Below, piece after piece: positions 54,463 to 63,535 of a stretch of DNA of 64,000 nt. Position numbers and translations under genes: made by a program. The notes below the pieces were generated by a model, which worked only from the letters and a program-made list of their open reading frames with translations, did no database searches and had not been told where the DNA came from. The DNA lies in assembly GCA_963677655.1 (NCBI GenBank), contig OY782089.1; one strand, 5' to 3'. Numbering within the stretch: position 1 is the stretch's first letter; the number at the start of each line of letters is the position of its first letter. Source of the stretch: Saccharicrinis sp963677655. GTDB lineage: Bacteria > Bacteroidota > Bacteroidia > Bacteroidales > Marinilabiliaceae.

Positions 54463-55632
54463 TTATACTTTTTTATTTGCAAACGCCAGGTACAATAAAT
54501 ATAATGCACCAGCTAAAATTACCACTACTGAACCCACTTGTGATCCTATTGAATCAGATACAATTCCCATTACAAAAGGAATTACAGCTCCACCAAAAAC
54601 TCCGGTAATCATTAATCCTGATATTTCATTTGCTTTATCAGGTCGCGACTGTATAGCTAAACCAAAAATGATTGGAAAAATATTTGCTATGGTAAAACCT
54701 ACTATAGCATACAATACAAATATTGCAATCTTATCACCTGCAAAAATTAATGCCGTCAATGCTAATACTGCAAGAATAATATTCCATTTAAAGAATTTTG
54801 ATGAAGAATACTTAGCTAAAAAGAAAGCTCCTAAGAATGCACCTAAAGTTCTGAAGGCAAAATAAACACTAGGACCATACCCTGCTTCAATAGAACTTAA
54901 CCCAGCTCGTTCCATCAATATTTTAGATGATGCTGTATTTACTCCAACATCAACTCCTACAACAAATAAAATACCCAGAAACATTAGTAAGATCTGATTA
55001 TCCTTTAATATGCCAAGCACTGCACTATACGAACTTGCTTTTTCTACTGACACTCCTTCTTCAATTGGAATGACAACCAACCAAACTGTGGATAATAAGG
55101 TAATCACAGCATAAAGAGGAAAAATATATTGCCAATTATTTAATTGTGCTGCTGCAAACGCGGCTATAAAGGGAGCACTAAAAGATGATATAGCTTTTAC
55201 AAACTGTCCTGCAGTTAAACTACTTGTTAGTTTATCGCCACTAACCACATTGGATAACAAAGGATTTAACGAAACCTGCAAAATTGTATTGGCAATACCA
55301 AGTAGCGCAAAAGCAGTTAACGACATTACAAATGAATATTCGATAAGGGGAATAAACATAGCCACAATGGTTATAACATTACTTAAAAGTACAGTCTTTT
55401 TTCGTCCGATTCTATTCATTAACATTCCTGTTGGCACAGAAAATATTAAGAACATTGAAAAAAGAGCTACCGGAATCAAATTCGATAAGGTATCTCTGAA
55501 TTCGGGACTATAAGTTCCTAACAAGTCTTCTTTTACATGAGCTGACGTTATGCCAACCACATCACAAAACCCCATGACAAAAAAGCCAAATAAAACGGGT
55601 AATATTTTTGAATATGAAAATTTATTTTCCAT
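54463..55632 (-). CDS. MFS sugar permease, FucP-like
   Basis: Inner-membrane sugar transporter of 389 residues with about 11-12 membrane helices. Features are the N-terminal ILPVLFGFFVMGFCD segment, the MFS loop NRIGRKKTVLLSN between helices 2 and 3, and LQVSLNPLLSNV in helix 4, which corresponds to the NP motif of the fucose/galactose/glucose:H+ symporter (FHS) group. It would carry a released monosaccharide, possibly fucose, into the cytoplasm; the substrate is inferred only from the locus content. It stands alone between a 541-bp gap and a terminator. Confidence 0.85.
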   Translation of the reverse strand: MENKFSYSKILPVLFGFFVMGFCDVVGITSAHVKEDLLGTYSPEFRDTLSNLIPVALFSMFLIFSVPTGMLMNRIGRKKTVLLSNVITIVAMFIPLIEYSFVMSLTAFALLGIANTILQVSLNPLLSNVVSGDKLTSSLTAGQFVKAISSFSAPFIAAFAAAQLNNWQYIFPLYAVITLLSTVWLVVIPIEEGVSVEKASSYSAVLGILKDNQILLMFLGILFVVGVDVGVNTASSKILMERAGLSSIEAGYGPSVYFAFRTLGAFLGAFFLAKYSSSKFFKWNIILAVLALTALIFAGDKIAIFVLYAIVGFTIANIFPIIFGLAIQSRPDKANEISGLMITGVFGGAVIPFVMGIVSDSIGSQVGSVVVILAGALYLLYLAFANKKV

Positions 55633-56173
55633 TATTGTTATTTATTAATAGGGAAGAGACTAAAACCAATACTGCCAAACATCTCCTACCTCATTTCTGA
55701 ATTAATAATTAACTGCTAATTAAGCATCTACTCAATATCAAGACATTAATCACAATTATATGTCGAATGTAATATTCATTATCAGGCTGGTAATCACCTG
55801 CTTTTTCTTTATCCTTTTACCTTTACACAAAACTCTTAGATTCCTAATAACTTGAGTTCGACATTAAGTTTTAGATTCAGATCGCTTATAAATAGTGAGT
55901 TTCATCTGAAAATTATGAAAGAATAGCGGGCTATTTTGAATAATTTTTAGAAAGAAAATCGTTGTTTATAAATGAAACTTATATGCTTTAACATAAAAAA
56001 CTAATCTACTGAGTTAAATTTTTCGGGCTAGTTCGCTAACCGAAAAATTTGCCTTATATATCACCTTTTTATGACAATTTGAAACAACGTTCTATCGAAT
56101 ATCTTATAAATAAGTATTTAATGAGGTAAATTCTAAAATTTTAATTGAACTCAGGTTAATTTTGAATAGTTAT
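55633..56173. other. 541-bp intergenic region upstream of the MFS permease
   Basis: The longest gap in the window. It holds the hairpin at 56016-56050 near the GH88 end. I found no exact TAnnTTTG box and no plausible small protein or known RNA. Confidence 0.5.
56016..56050 (-). terminator. Hairpin with TTCG loop after GH88
   Basis: Arms AAATTTTTCGG (56016-56026) and CCGAAAAATTT (56040-56050) are exact complements. The inside can pair as TAG/CTA around a TTCG tetraloop on the plus strand. It lies 124 bp after the GH88 stop. The T-rich part is inside the stem, so termination activity is possible but not certain. Confidence 0.45.
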
Positions 56174-57385
56174 CTATTTATTATTCCTTGCTTCCTTAAT
56201 CTTTTTTAATCTCAACAATGCTTCTAAATAATAATAATCTGCATAAATAATTGAAGCATCAATTTCTGAATTATGAGGTTTATGTCCTGTGGAATGTAAC
56301 AATATAGCCTTGTTTTCATCTTCGCTCAAATATTTATCATTTGATATATTTTTAAGCATCTCCACAGCAGCATTAAAATATTTCTTCTTTAATTCTTCAA
56401 CCTTAACCAATTGCGAAAGTTCTAACATTCCGGATGCGACAACAGCAGCGGCTGATGCATCTTTAGGTGCATTAGGAATTTCCGGATCATCAAGATCCCA
56501 ATAAGGAACACCATCTTCAGGCAAGCGCTTCAATAAAACATCTGCTAACTTTTGCGATGTTTCAAGAAACTTTTCCTCACCGCTTTCCCTATAACACATT
56601 GCATATCCATAAATACCCCACCCCTGACCACGGGCCCACTGAGAATCATCAGCATATCCCTGATGCGTAACACCTTTTATAAAATGACCATCTGTTGTGT
56701 CAAAAACAGCAACATGGTATGTTGAATAATCAGGACGAACAAGGGTAGTCATACATGTCTCGGCATGTTTTACTGCCATATCATATAAATGTTTACCCCC
56801 ACCATTTTTCGATGCCCAAAACAACAACTCCAGGTTAATCATATTATCGATGATTGTATTATGGGGCCAGTTCATTTTTTCAACCATACCAGGCCACGAC
56901 AAAATAGTTCCAACTTTAGGATTATAAAGCGTTGCCAGAGAATCTGCCGCTGTTAAAAGAAAATCATGATAAGCTTTATCTTCGGTCAATCTATATCCGT
57001 TACCAAAACTACAGTATAACATAAATCCCAAATCGTGGTTATCAACCGGAACATCTAAAACTCCTTTTAATGGTTTAGTAAATTTTTGAGCTGTTTTCTT
57101 TAACTCTTTATCACCCGACGCTTCATAAGCGTACCATAACAAACCAGGCCAGAATCCACTGGTCCAATCATGAATACCCACTGTATTCCATTCTTTTTGT
57201 CCGGGATAAATATTCCTGGGTAATTGATCTGCCTCATTTAATCCCGCCACCGTCACTCTAACCTTCTCAACGCAATAATCGATCAATTCAGATTCATTTA
57301 ATCCATCTTTTTTACCCTTTGCATTACATGCATAAATTGCTACCGTAAAAAATGTAAGTAGCACCAACCATTTATAAATCTTCAT
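56174..57385 (-). CDS. GH88 unsaturated uronyl hydrolase, lipoprotein
   Basis: Lipoprotein of 403 residues (lipobox AIYAC, Cys20) with an (alpha/alpha)6 barrel. It hydrates and releases the 4,5-unsaturated uronic acid left at the non-reducing end by polysaccharide lyases. The two catalytic Asp of the family are visible: D118 in VDNHDLGFMLYCSFGNGYRL and D180 in TIIDNMINLELLFWAS. GYADDSQWARGQGWGIYGYA is also near-diagnostic. It lies next to the 898-aa lyase (332-bp gap). Its presence is the best evidence that the target polysaccharide contains uronic acid and that the heparinase-like proteins are true lyases. Confidence 0.92.
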   Translation of the reverse strand: MKIYKWLVLLTFFTVAIYACNAKGKKDGLNESELIDYCVEKVRVTVAGLNEADQLPRNIYPGQKEWNTVGIHDWTSGFWPGLLWYAYEASGDKELKKTAQKFTKPLKGVLDVPVDNHDLGFMLYCSFGNGYRLTEDKAYHDFLLTAADSLATLYNPKVGTILSWPGMVEKMNWPHNTIIDNMINLELLFWASKNGGGKHLYDMAVKHAETCMTTLVRPDYSTYHVAVFDTTDGHFIKGVTHQGYADDSQWARGQGWGIYGYAMCYRESGEEKFLETSQKLADVLLKRLPEDGVPYWDLDDPEIPNAPKDASAAAVVASGMLELSQLVKVEELKKKYFNAAVEMLKNISNDKYLSEDENKAILLHSTGHKPHNSEIDASIIYADYYYLEALLRLKKIKEARNNK

Positions 57386-57717
57386 TATTTAAAATTATTT
57401 GTTTCTATTTATAATTGCCTGTCACCTGCATGAAGCGACAAAACTTAACACTACGAAGATATTTACAGAGCAGCGGCTTCAATAGTATGTAAATTCCAAA
57501 AAATAGTAAATAAGTTGTATGCAATAAAAACACCCTATGGATGATACATTTATAAGGTTTTGTGAGATTTTATTTTTCATTTCAATCAAGGCTGTATGTT
57601 TGTATAAGCATAAAGCCTTGATTTGCATTTTTCATAAAAAAAGCAATTGCTAATTAATTTAACAACCGCTTTAATATTATTTATGAAAGAAGTCAACACA
57701 TGACCAACGTTATACGA
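57386..57717. other. Intergenic region upstream of GH88
   Basis: A 332-bp gap with an imperfect operator-like GTTGTATGCAA (57514-57524) and a 10-bp inverted repeat (57584-57623). No exact promoter box or ORF seen. Confidence 0.5.
57584..57623. repeat. 10-bp perfect inverted repeat
   Basis: AATCAAGGCT (57584-57593) and AGCCTTGATT (57614-57623) with a 20-nt loop, about 95 bp after the lyase stop. No T-run on the minus strand; possible 3' hairpin of the lyase mRNA. Confidence 0.6.
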
Positions 57718-60414
57718 TTAATCCAAACAAATATTATATCCTGCTGGATATTCTTTTACTTTTCCTTTGTGTAATTTAATTCGTACAGGTGCATCTGATG
57801 AATAGTAATACTTTCCATCAACCAAACGTAGCTCTGCAGAAACTGTTTCTTCAACTGCTTCTATTTGATACTTGCCATATTTCATCATTTTACCTTTGCC
57901 TAAGTACAAATAATCAAATTCTTTTCCTTTCCTTGAAGCTATACCGAAAGTACCATTAAACGATATTTCTTTTTTAGCTTTGTAAAGCTTATCATCAATA
58001 GCATTACATATTAATTGTTGGCTTCCGGTTTTTGACTCTACTTTAATACAAACAAAACTGCCGGACGAAGCTACCGTTGAAACATCTGTTATTGATTTTT
58101 CTCCGGTATTATACGAATCAAAAACACTAACAAATGGATTTTCTTTAGCATTGTTGTCACTTTGACGAACAATTAATGTTGGTGTTGTTTCAGGTGCTTT
58201 ATTAACCTGACCCGGAGTTAAATCTGACCTTAAGGTAGTAGGAGGTGCATCAACTACATACAACGCTCTGTTTTCCTGTCCCATCATCCACATATCTACA
58301 TTAAATGCAGGAGATGTTGCTGTTGTTGTCCACGTTGCCGTAAAATCTGATGAGAAATCAACCTTACGAGGATTCTTATAAAAGGAATAACCTTCGGCAT
58401 AATGTTTTCCTAAAGACTTTACATTTACTAATTCAATTGCATTTCCGTTTTCATCTTTAAATGTTGTTGCGTTCCCTAATATATGCTGGATATAATCATT
58501 ATCAGGTTGATCTGACCTAAATATATCAACATAATACCCTGTTGTTTCAGAAGTACGAACCATAGCTACAAGCCTTCTTTTTTCATCGGCTGAAACATCT
58601 GCAAACGAACAGGATGGCGACGTTTCCGTTTTATTATAAAAACCCTCTTCATCAACAACCGGATCCATTGCATTTATAGTTATCTCGCCCTTGGTATACC
58701 CAGGCAAAATAGTATTTGAACCCGTTATACTCCTATGGTACTTAGCGTCTTTTGACCAATATGACTCATAAGCCGATGCATCGGGAGCCAAAGCCCATCC
58801 TTGACCATAGAACTGCATAGCCAATCCATTATCAGTTAAGTGCCCTCCTTTTTTACCTCCATATAAAGTAAACATCAAACCATTTTCCTCACTATTCCCA
58901 TTTTTCATGATGATGTGTCGATGATGTTCTGAATATGCCGAACGATGGAAAGGTAAATCACTTGCCGACTCAGGAAGTGAGATATAGGAACATAGTGCCT
59001 GCCAATCCGCTTCAGCCCTGTTATATTGACCAGACTTCATACCTTTACGGATTACAGTGGCCATTGCTTTAGCATTTTCCAATTGCCCTTCTTTTGAATA
59101 ATACGTCATCATTCGCTCAAAAACCGAAAAACTAATCGGACCCCCACGCATATCACCAAAAACAACAAGGTTCCCACGGGCATCCAACCACCCAAGGTTA
59201 CCCATAGCAGCTTTTTGCAACAAAGGATTTGCAATAGTATTGATACCTGAATTATATAATGGTACACCAATATCCAACACAGCTGAAATCATGCCTGAAG
59301 CATATCCCGGAGCCTCGGGCCAAAGTCCTGTTTTTGAATTAAAATTTTTAATAAAATCAGGTAAAGCCTCGTGATAATCTGTTGTGATCTCTGTATAATA
59401 AGGAATGTAATATTCTTTTCCTTTATTGTCTGCATAATAATCATTCGATTCAAGAATCAGCATGGAAGGAACAATATTTTTAAATCCATTCACATTCCAG
59501 TTTCCTAGCTTTCCACCACGAATAAGCCCCAGATCAATAAATCGCTTAAACACAACTCCTGAAACTTCATTTACATTTTTATCTAAAACAGATAAATGCT
59601 CATGCGGATGCTCCTTTAAATAGTCATACAAAAAGTCGTAAATTACTGCTGCATGCGTTTGAAGATAATCATGAATTTGTTCGTAATCGTAATACCCCAT
59701 TATACCTCCAGGTTCGTAACCCCCTGGTCCATTAGTTGATTTTTCCGGATCCAAAGGAGGTTGCATATAATAAACTCCCAATACCCAGGCCCAATAAATA
59801 TCGGCAGAAAACCTGGCGTATTTTTCATCTCCGGTTAACCAATAGGCAAAGGATGATTTTTCGGCAAGTTGAAGGATTTCACGGTTGTTTTTAGTAATCA
59901 TATGCCCTGATTCTTTATAAGGCACCAATACCGGAGTTTTATCATCACTTGAACGATCCAGTCCCAACATATCTCCTGACTCATTGAAAGGGATACGATC
60001 TTCTAAGGGTACATTCACATAATTATTCCAGGTACGCATTCCCGGCAGTCTTAATGTTGGAACAGGCGCATTTCCTTCACCATAATCCCAATTTTGCTTT
60101 TTAATGTAGCATTGAGTATATCGTTCCCCATCTTTCCAGTACATGGCCAAACGGGATACAATCCATTCAGGATCTGTTTTGTGTCTATCTACATACGGAT
60201 CAATTTCTTCTTTTATTTTTTCCCAGGATTCTTTAGCCCAGTCATATTCTGAAATTTTTGACAATACCTTTTCCCTGTCACTGTTTTTGGTAAAAAGACA
60301 AGGATGATCTTGCGCTATTACATCTTTAATTATAAACGATAGTCCTATCAAGACTATCGTAATTAACAATTTTCTTTTATGCATTTTGATATCATGTTTT
60401 TTATTTGTAATCAT
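57718..60414 (-). CDS. Large heparinase II/III-like polysaccharide lyase
   Basis: Exported lyase of 898 residues. An ATG at 60384 (residue 11) is an equally good start and gives a shorter signal peptide ending VIAQ. The barrel part has EWIVSRLAMYW, APVPTLRLPGMRTW, and GNWNVNGFKN (near 306). The beta-sandwich part has GGKKGGHLTDNGLAMQFYG with H525. It is a diverged paralog of the 956-aa lyase, but the second His of that protein (H528) is Thr here and the HNT motif is SNT (S566). Activity or specificity may therefore differ. It precedes GH88, which would process its unsaturated products. The substrate may be a sulfated glucuronic-acid glycan; that is inference. Confidence 0.82.
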   Translation of the reverse strand: MITNKKHDIKMHKRKLLITIVLIGLSFIIKDVIAQDHPCLFTKNSDREKVLSKISEYDWAKESWEKIKEEIDPYVDRHKTDPEWIVSRLAMYWKDGERYTQCYIKKQNWDYGEGNAPVPTLRLPGMRTWNNYVNVPLEDRIPFNESGDMLGLDRSSDDKTPVLVPYKESGHMITKNNREILQLAEKSSFAYWLTGDEKYARFSADIYWAWVLGVYYMQPPLDPEKSTNGPGGYEPGGIMGYYDYEQIHDYLQTHAAVIYDFLYDYLKEHPHEHLSVLDKNVNEVSGVVFKRFIDLGLIRGGKLGNWNVNGFKNIVPSMLILESNDYYADNKGKEYYIPYYTEITTDYHEALPDFIKNFNSKTGLWPEAPGYASGMISAVLDIGVPLYNSGINTIANPLLQKAAMGNLGWLDARGNLVVFGDMRGGPISFSVFERMMTYYSKEGQLENAKAMATVIRKGMKSGQYNRAEADWQALCSYISLPESASDLPFHRSAYSEHHRHIIMKNGNSEENGLMFTLYGGKKGGHLTDNGLAMQFYGQGWALAPDASAYESYWSKDAKYHRSITGSNTILPGYTKGEITINAMDPVVDEEGFYNKTETSPSCSFADVSADEKRRLVAMVRTSETTGYYVDIFRSDQPDNDYIQHILGNATTFKDENGNAIELVNVKSLGKHYAEGYSFYKNPRKVDFSSDFTATWTTTATSPAFNVDMWMMGQENRALYVVDAPPTTLRSDLTPGQVNKAPETTPTLIVRQSDNNAKENPFVSVFDSYNTGEKSITDVSTVASSGSFVCIKVESKTGSQQLICNAIDDKLYKAKKEISFNGTFGIASRKGKEFDYLYLGKGKMMKYGKYQIEAVEETVSAELRLVDGKYYYSSDAPVRIKLHKGKVKEYPAGYNICLD

Positions 60415-60491
60415 GCTTTAAGGTAGTCGGTTTTCTGTAGGAAAGTTTTCAGTAATAATTATGCAATGTCATTTCGTTACCAATAAAAGCA

Positions 60492-60544
60492 CAAGTTGCA
60501 AACTTGCGACAGACCACGTAATAGTTCAAGCTTGAAACTTGAAC
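60492..60544. repeat. Two adjacent short hairpins
   Basis: CAAGT-TGCAA-ACTTG (60492-60506) and GTTCAAG-CTTGAAA-CTTGAAC (60524-60544) lie between the esterase stop and the lyase start. They look like a small repeat element or an imperfect terminator for the esterase. Confidence 0.45.
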
Positions 60545-60620
60545 CATTGTTTTAAATCTCTTAGCTAGACAACATTAAATTAGTTTACTTATTGCTATAA
60601 AAAGCACTCAAATAACTCTT

Positions 60621-61436
60621 TTAGTGACCATTAAAAAAGTCATTAAAAAAATACACCTGATACTTTATTGAATTAGCCCAGTACTTGTTGTTATGCTTTC
60701 CGGGTCTTTCTGTATAATCATGAGGGATATTACGCTCCAAAAGTTTCTCATGCATCCTTCTATTGGCTTCATAAAAGAAATCACCGGTTCCACAATCGAA
60801 TATGAGTTTCATATTTTTACCATCCAATAAGTAAACCAGATTTATAACCGTATTCTCTTCCCAAACCTGCTTATTCTCTGCATATGAACCCAACCTCTTT
60901 GCGATATCCCAATTTAATGGAAACGGTCGAATATCCAATCCACCACTTGTACTTCCTGCAGCTCCAAATAAATCCTGATGTTTAAACGAAAGGTAAAATG
61001 CACCATGTCCGCCCATACTTAGTCCTGAAATAGCTCTTCCTTTACGATCAGCAATGGTTCTGTAATTCTTATCAACGGCACCAATAACATCAACCGTTAT
61101 ATAAGTTTCATATTGCACTTGTGTATCTATCGGACTATTAAAATACCAGCTTGTTTTTCCGCCATCCGGACAAACAATAATAAAATTGTAAGTATCTACA
61201 TATTCTTTAAGTTTGGGTGCCTTTTTTAGCCAATCAAAGCAATCACCCCCTGCCCCATGAAGTAAATACAAAACAGGATAATCATGATTAGACATTTTAT
61301 ACTCATCCGGTGTTATTACAAGGTTTAACAGGGTTTTATTCATTGCTGAACACTTCACCTTTAAGGTATCTACATTTGAAGCTTTCAGTCCAGATAGAAC
61401 ACCTATAAAAAACATTACAATAAGTTTATATCTCAT
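60621..61436 (-). CDS. Esterase of the alpha/beta-hydrolase (esterase D / CE1-like) family
   Basis: Exported esterase of 271 residues; signal peptide about 1-19. Catalytic triad candidates are S140 in ISGLSMGGHGAFYL, D219 in FDCGTGDFFYEA and H248 in RPGKHNNKYW. The oxyanion region is LYLLHGAGGDCFDW (57-70). Proteins of this kind in glycan loci remove acetyl or feruloyl groups from sugars; acetyl is more likely for an algal polysaccharide. It has its own good promoter (61467-61495) and stands next to the sialate O-acetylesterase-like gene. Confidence 0.85.
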   Translation of the reverse strand: MRYKLIVMFFIGVLSGLKASNVDTLKVKCSAMNKTLLNLVITPDEYKMSNHDYPVLYLLHGAGGDCFDWLKKAPKLKEYVDTYNFIIVCPDGGKTSWYFNSPIDTQVQYETYITVDVIGAVDKNYRTIADRKGRAISGLSMGGHGAFYLSFKHQDLFGAAGSTSGGLDIRPFPLNWDIAKRLGSYAENKQVWEENTVINLVYLLDGKNMKLIFDCGTGDFFYEANRRMHEKLLERNIPHDYTERPGKHNNKYWANSIKYQVYFFNDFFNGH

Positions 61437-61466
61437 GGTCCTTCAATTTAATCTTTCTGGTAAGAT

Positions 61467-61495
61467 CAAAATTAATCGTATGAACCTTAAATCAA
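61467..61495 (-). promoter_or_regulatory. Promoter of the esterase gene
   Basis: Minus strand TTG (61493-61495), 18-bp spacer, TAATTTTG (61467-61474), a full Bacteroidota consensus about 30 bp upstream of the ATG. An inverted repeat GCAATA-GCATTG-TATTGC (61544-61561) lies further upstream and could be an operator. Confidence 0.5.
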
Positions 61496-61661
61496 TAGTT
61501 AAATTGTTTCATATCATATAAAATTGGATGCAAAATCAAAAACGCAATAGCATTGTATTGCATCAAAAGGAACAAATCCTATGGATGTACATTCTATTGA
61601 AAATGTCAAATTTGTTGATAGAAAAATCTATGCTAGCGCACCAATGACTATTAACTATGGG

Positions 61662-63251
61662 TTAGTGTGTAGAAAACACTGCAGCCGGTAATCCTTCTTT
61701 ATTGTACAAATTAGCCCCTTCAGGATTTGACGACCAGGCATACCTGACTTTTACAGGGTGCATAACCTCTTTGCTCAACACCTCTATTTTATCTTTAGCA
61801 ACAATTCGAGCTTCTGCTTTTTTCCAAATCCCATCATCTCCCGCAATTTCAAACCAGACTAATGGCTCATCAATAGCCTTTGTTTTTTCCATTAACACTT
61901 TCTTTCCAACCATTAATCCGGAACCAACCTGACTGAATTTTACTTCAATTTTGTTATCAAGTACCTTGTGGCTTTTAAAAAGCGGACCACTTACTGCCTC
62001 TACTTTTTGTCGATAATCATTTTTCAAAGCCCATAATGCCAACCTTTTTCCTGCATCCATCTTATTATGAGGATGTACATCTTTAGCTTCACCTATATCG
62101 TATAAAACAGCCATCCCGGTATTCGGTAATTTTAATGTGCGGCGCAAATGATCGTTTACCAAAGCCCAGCCATTATCCGATCTTTCATCCGGCACCTTGT
62201 ACCCAGCCAATTGCATCCAGTAAAATGGAAAATCACCCTGTCCCCATTCTTCTCTCCAACTTGAAATCATGGTTTCAAAATAATGGTCATACTGTTCCTC
62301 CATATAATGTGAATTGGATTCTCCCTGATACCAGATAATCCCTTTTATAGTAAAAGGAACTATAGCTGAAATCATACCATTATGAAGGGTAGCTGGTAAT
62401 TGCTTATCTTTTAGCGGATGAACAGTTGGCCACGGCCGAGTCGTTGTTTTACCGCTGGCAAGCCACTTTTTCTGTTTATTTACAAATACGGTATCCTCCC
62501 AGCCTTCTTTATCCATTTCTATAATCCTGGCTTTTGCCATTTCCATTTCATCTTCATAAAGAGATCTCATCTTATCATTGCCCATATAACTTTCTTTTGA
62601 TATCCATGGTTGAATACGGCTACCTCCCCATGAACATTCTACTAAACCAATAGGCACATTTAACATCTTTCTTAATTCTTTAGCAAAAAAGTAACCTGTT
62701 GCTGTTATATTTCCCGTTTCTCCTTTTTTGGCACTTCTCCAGTTTCCGGAAAAATTATTTTTCTTTTTATAAAGAGATGGTGTTTGAGGTACTTCAATAT
62801 GTCGAAGCCATGGATCATCCGCTGTTTTAATCTCATTTTTGATGTGTTCAACCAATGGTTGATATTGAGGTTCACGGGCATCTTTAACTAATTTATTCAA
62901 TTGAAAGTCCATATTGGATTGACCTGTACAAAGCCATACTTCACCCGACAAAACATCATCAATAACAATGGTGTTTTTTCCAGATATAGTCATTTGAAAA
63001 GGCCCTCCGGCTTTTGGAGTTTTCAACTTTACCTGCCAGGTACTATCAGACCCTGCTACGGTTTCTGCTTTTACTCCCCAACTGGTTTGTATGATAATTC
63101 TCTCCTGTGGATCAGCCCATCCCCAAATCGGTATTTTTGCATTTTGCTGCACCACCATATGATTGGCAAAAAGAGCATTTAGCCTTACTTCAGCATTTAC
63201 TAATTGCATTGAACCAATTAGTAGTAATAGTAACAAGTGAGCTGTTTTCAT
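61662..63251 (-). CDS. Sialate O-acetylesterase-like SGNH esterase
   Basis: Exported carbohydrate acetylesterase of 529 residues. The start is ATG 63251, which begins a signal peptide (MKTAHLLLLLLIG..., ending VNA); a longer frame to 63344 only adds a non-signal stretch. The SGNH block I motif is LCTGQSNM with Ser112, and DVHPHNKMDAGKRLALWAL holds the C-terminal Asp-x-His pair. GIIWYQGESNSHY is the third family motif. A beta-sandwich N-terminal domain (about 21-100) precedes the catalytic domain. Despite the name, such enzymes in PULs usually take acetyl from plant or algal polysaccharides. It lies upstream of the second esterase. Confidence 0.88.
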   Translation of the reverse strand: MKTAHLLLLLLIGSMQLVNAEVRLNALFANHMVVQQNAKIPIWGWADPQERIIIQTSWGVKAETVAGSDSTWQVKLKTPKAGGPFQMTISGKNTIVIDDVLSGEVWLCTGQSNMDFQLNKLVKDAREPQYQPLVEHIKNEIKTADDPWLRHIEVPQTPSLYKKKNNFSGNWRSAKKGETGNITATGYFFAKELRKMLNVPIGLVECSWGGSRIQPWISKESYMGNDKMRSLYEDEMEMAKARIIEMDKEGWEDTVFVNKQKKWLASGKTTTRPWPTVHPLKDKQLPATLHNGMISAIVPFTIKGIIWYQGESNSHYMEEQYDHYFETMISSWREEWGQGDFPFYWMQLAGYKVPDERSDNGWALVNDHLRRTLKLPNTGMAVLYDIGEAKDVHPHNKMDAGKRLALWALKNDYRQKVEAVSGPLFKSHKVLDNKIEVKFSQVGSGLMVGKKVLMEKTKAIDEPLVWFEIAGDDGIWKKAEARIVAKDKIEVLSKEVMHPVKVRYAWSSNPEGANLYNKEGLPAAVFSTH

Positions 63252-63428
63252 TTTTTTAATTCTTTTGCAATGAAAAAATACCCCTATCCCACTGCATGAT
63301 CTTATTAAAAAGTAATACCCAATTTCTATATGCGCACCACTCAATCCTATAACGCCTCGATAAACCAGAAGAGTAGATTATAAGTTGGGAGGCTAATAAA
63401 CCCACATCCCAACACCTTTGGCGGTTTA

Positions 63429-63458
63429 CTTCCCCTTGCTCTCAAGAGCAAAGGGAAG
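63429..63458 (-). terminator. Hairpin after the CBM6/T9SS protein gene
   Basis: CTTCCCCTTGCT (63429-63440) pairs with AGCAAAGGGAAG (63447-63458) with one mismatch or wobble and a 6-nt loop. It lies 78 bp after the stop at 63536. No T-run follows on the minus strand, so termination is uncertain. Confidence 0.4.
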
Positions 63459-63535
63459 AGCCGTCTGCTGTTTGTTTTTAATTTGTAAGTTGATTTAGAA
63501 AAATATTGACTTTTGAGATAGCCTCGTATTTTATA

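Noticed and set aside
57641..57652. Palindrome AGCAATTGCT after the lyase
   Set aside because: Ten bases in AT-rich DNA; too short and without other context to call a site.
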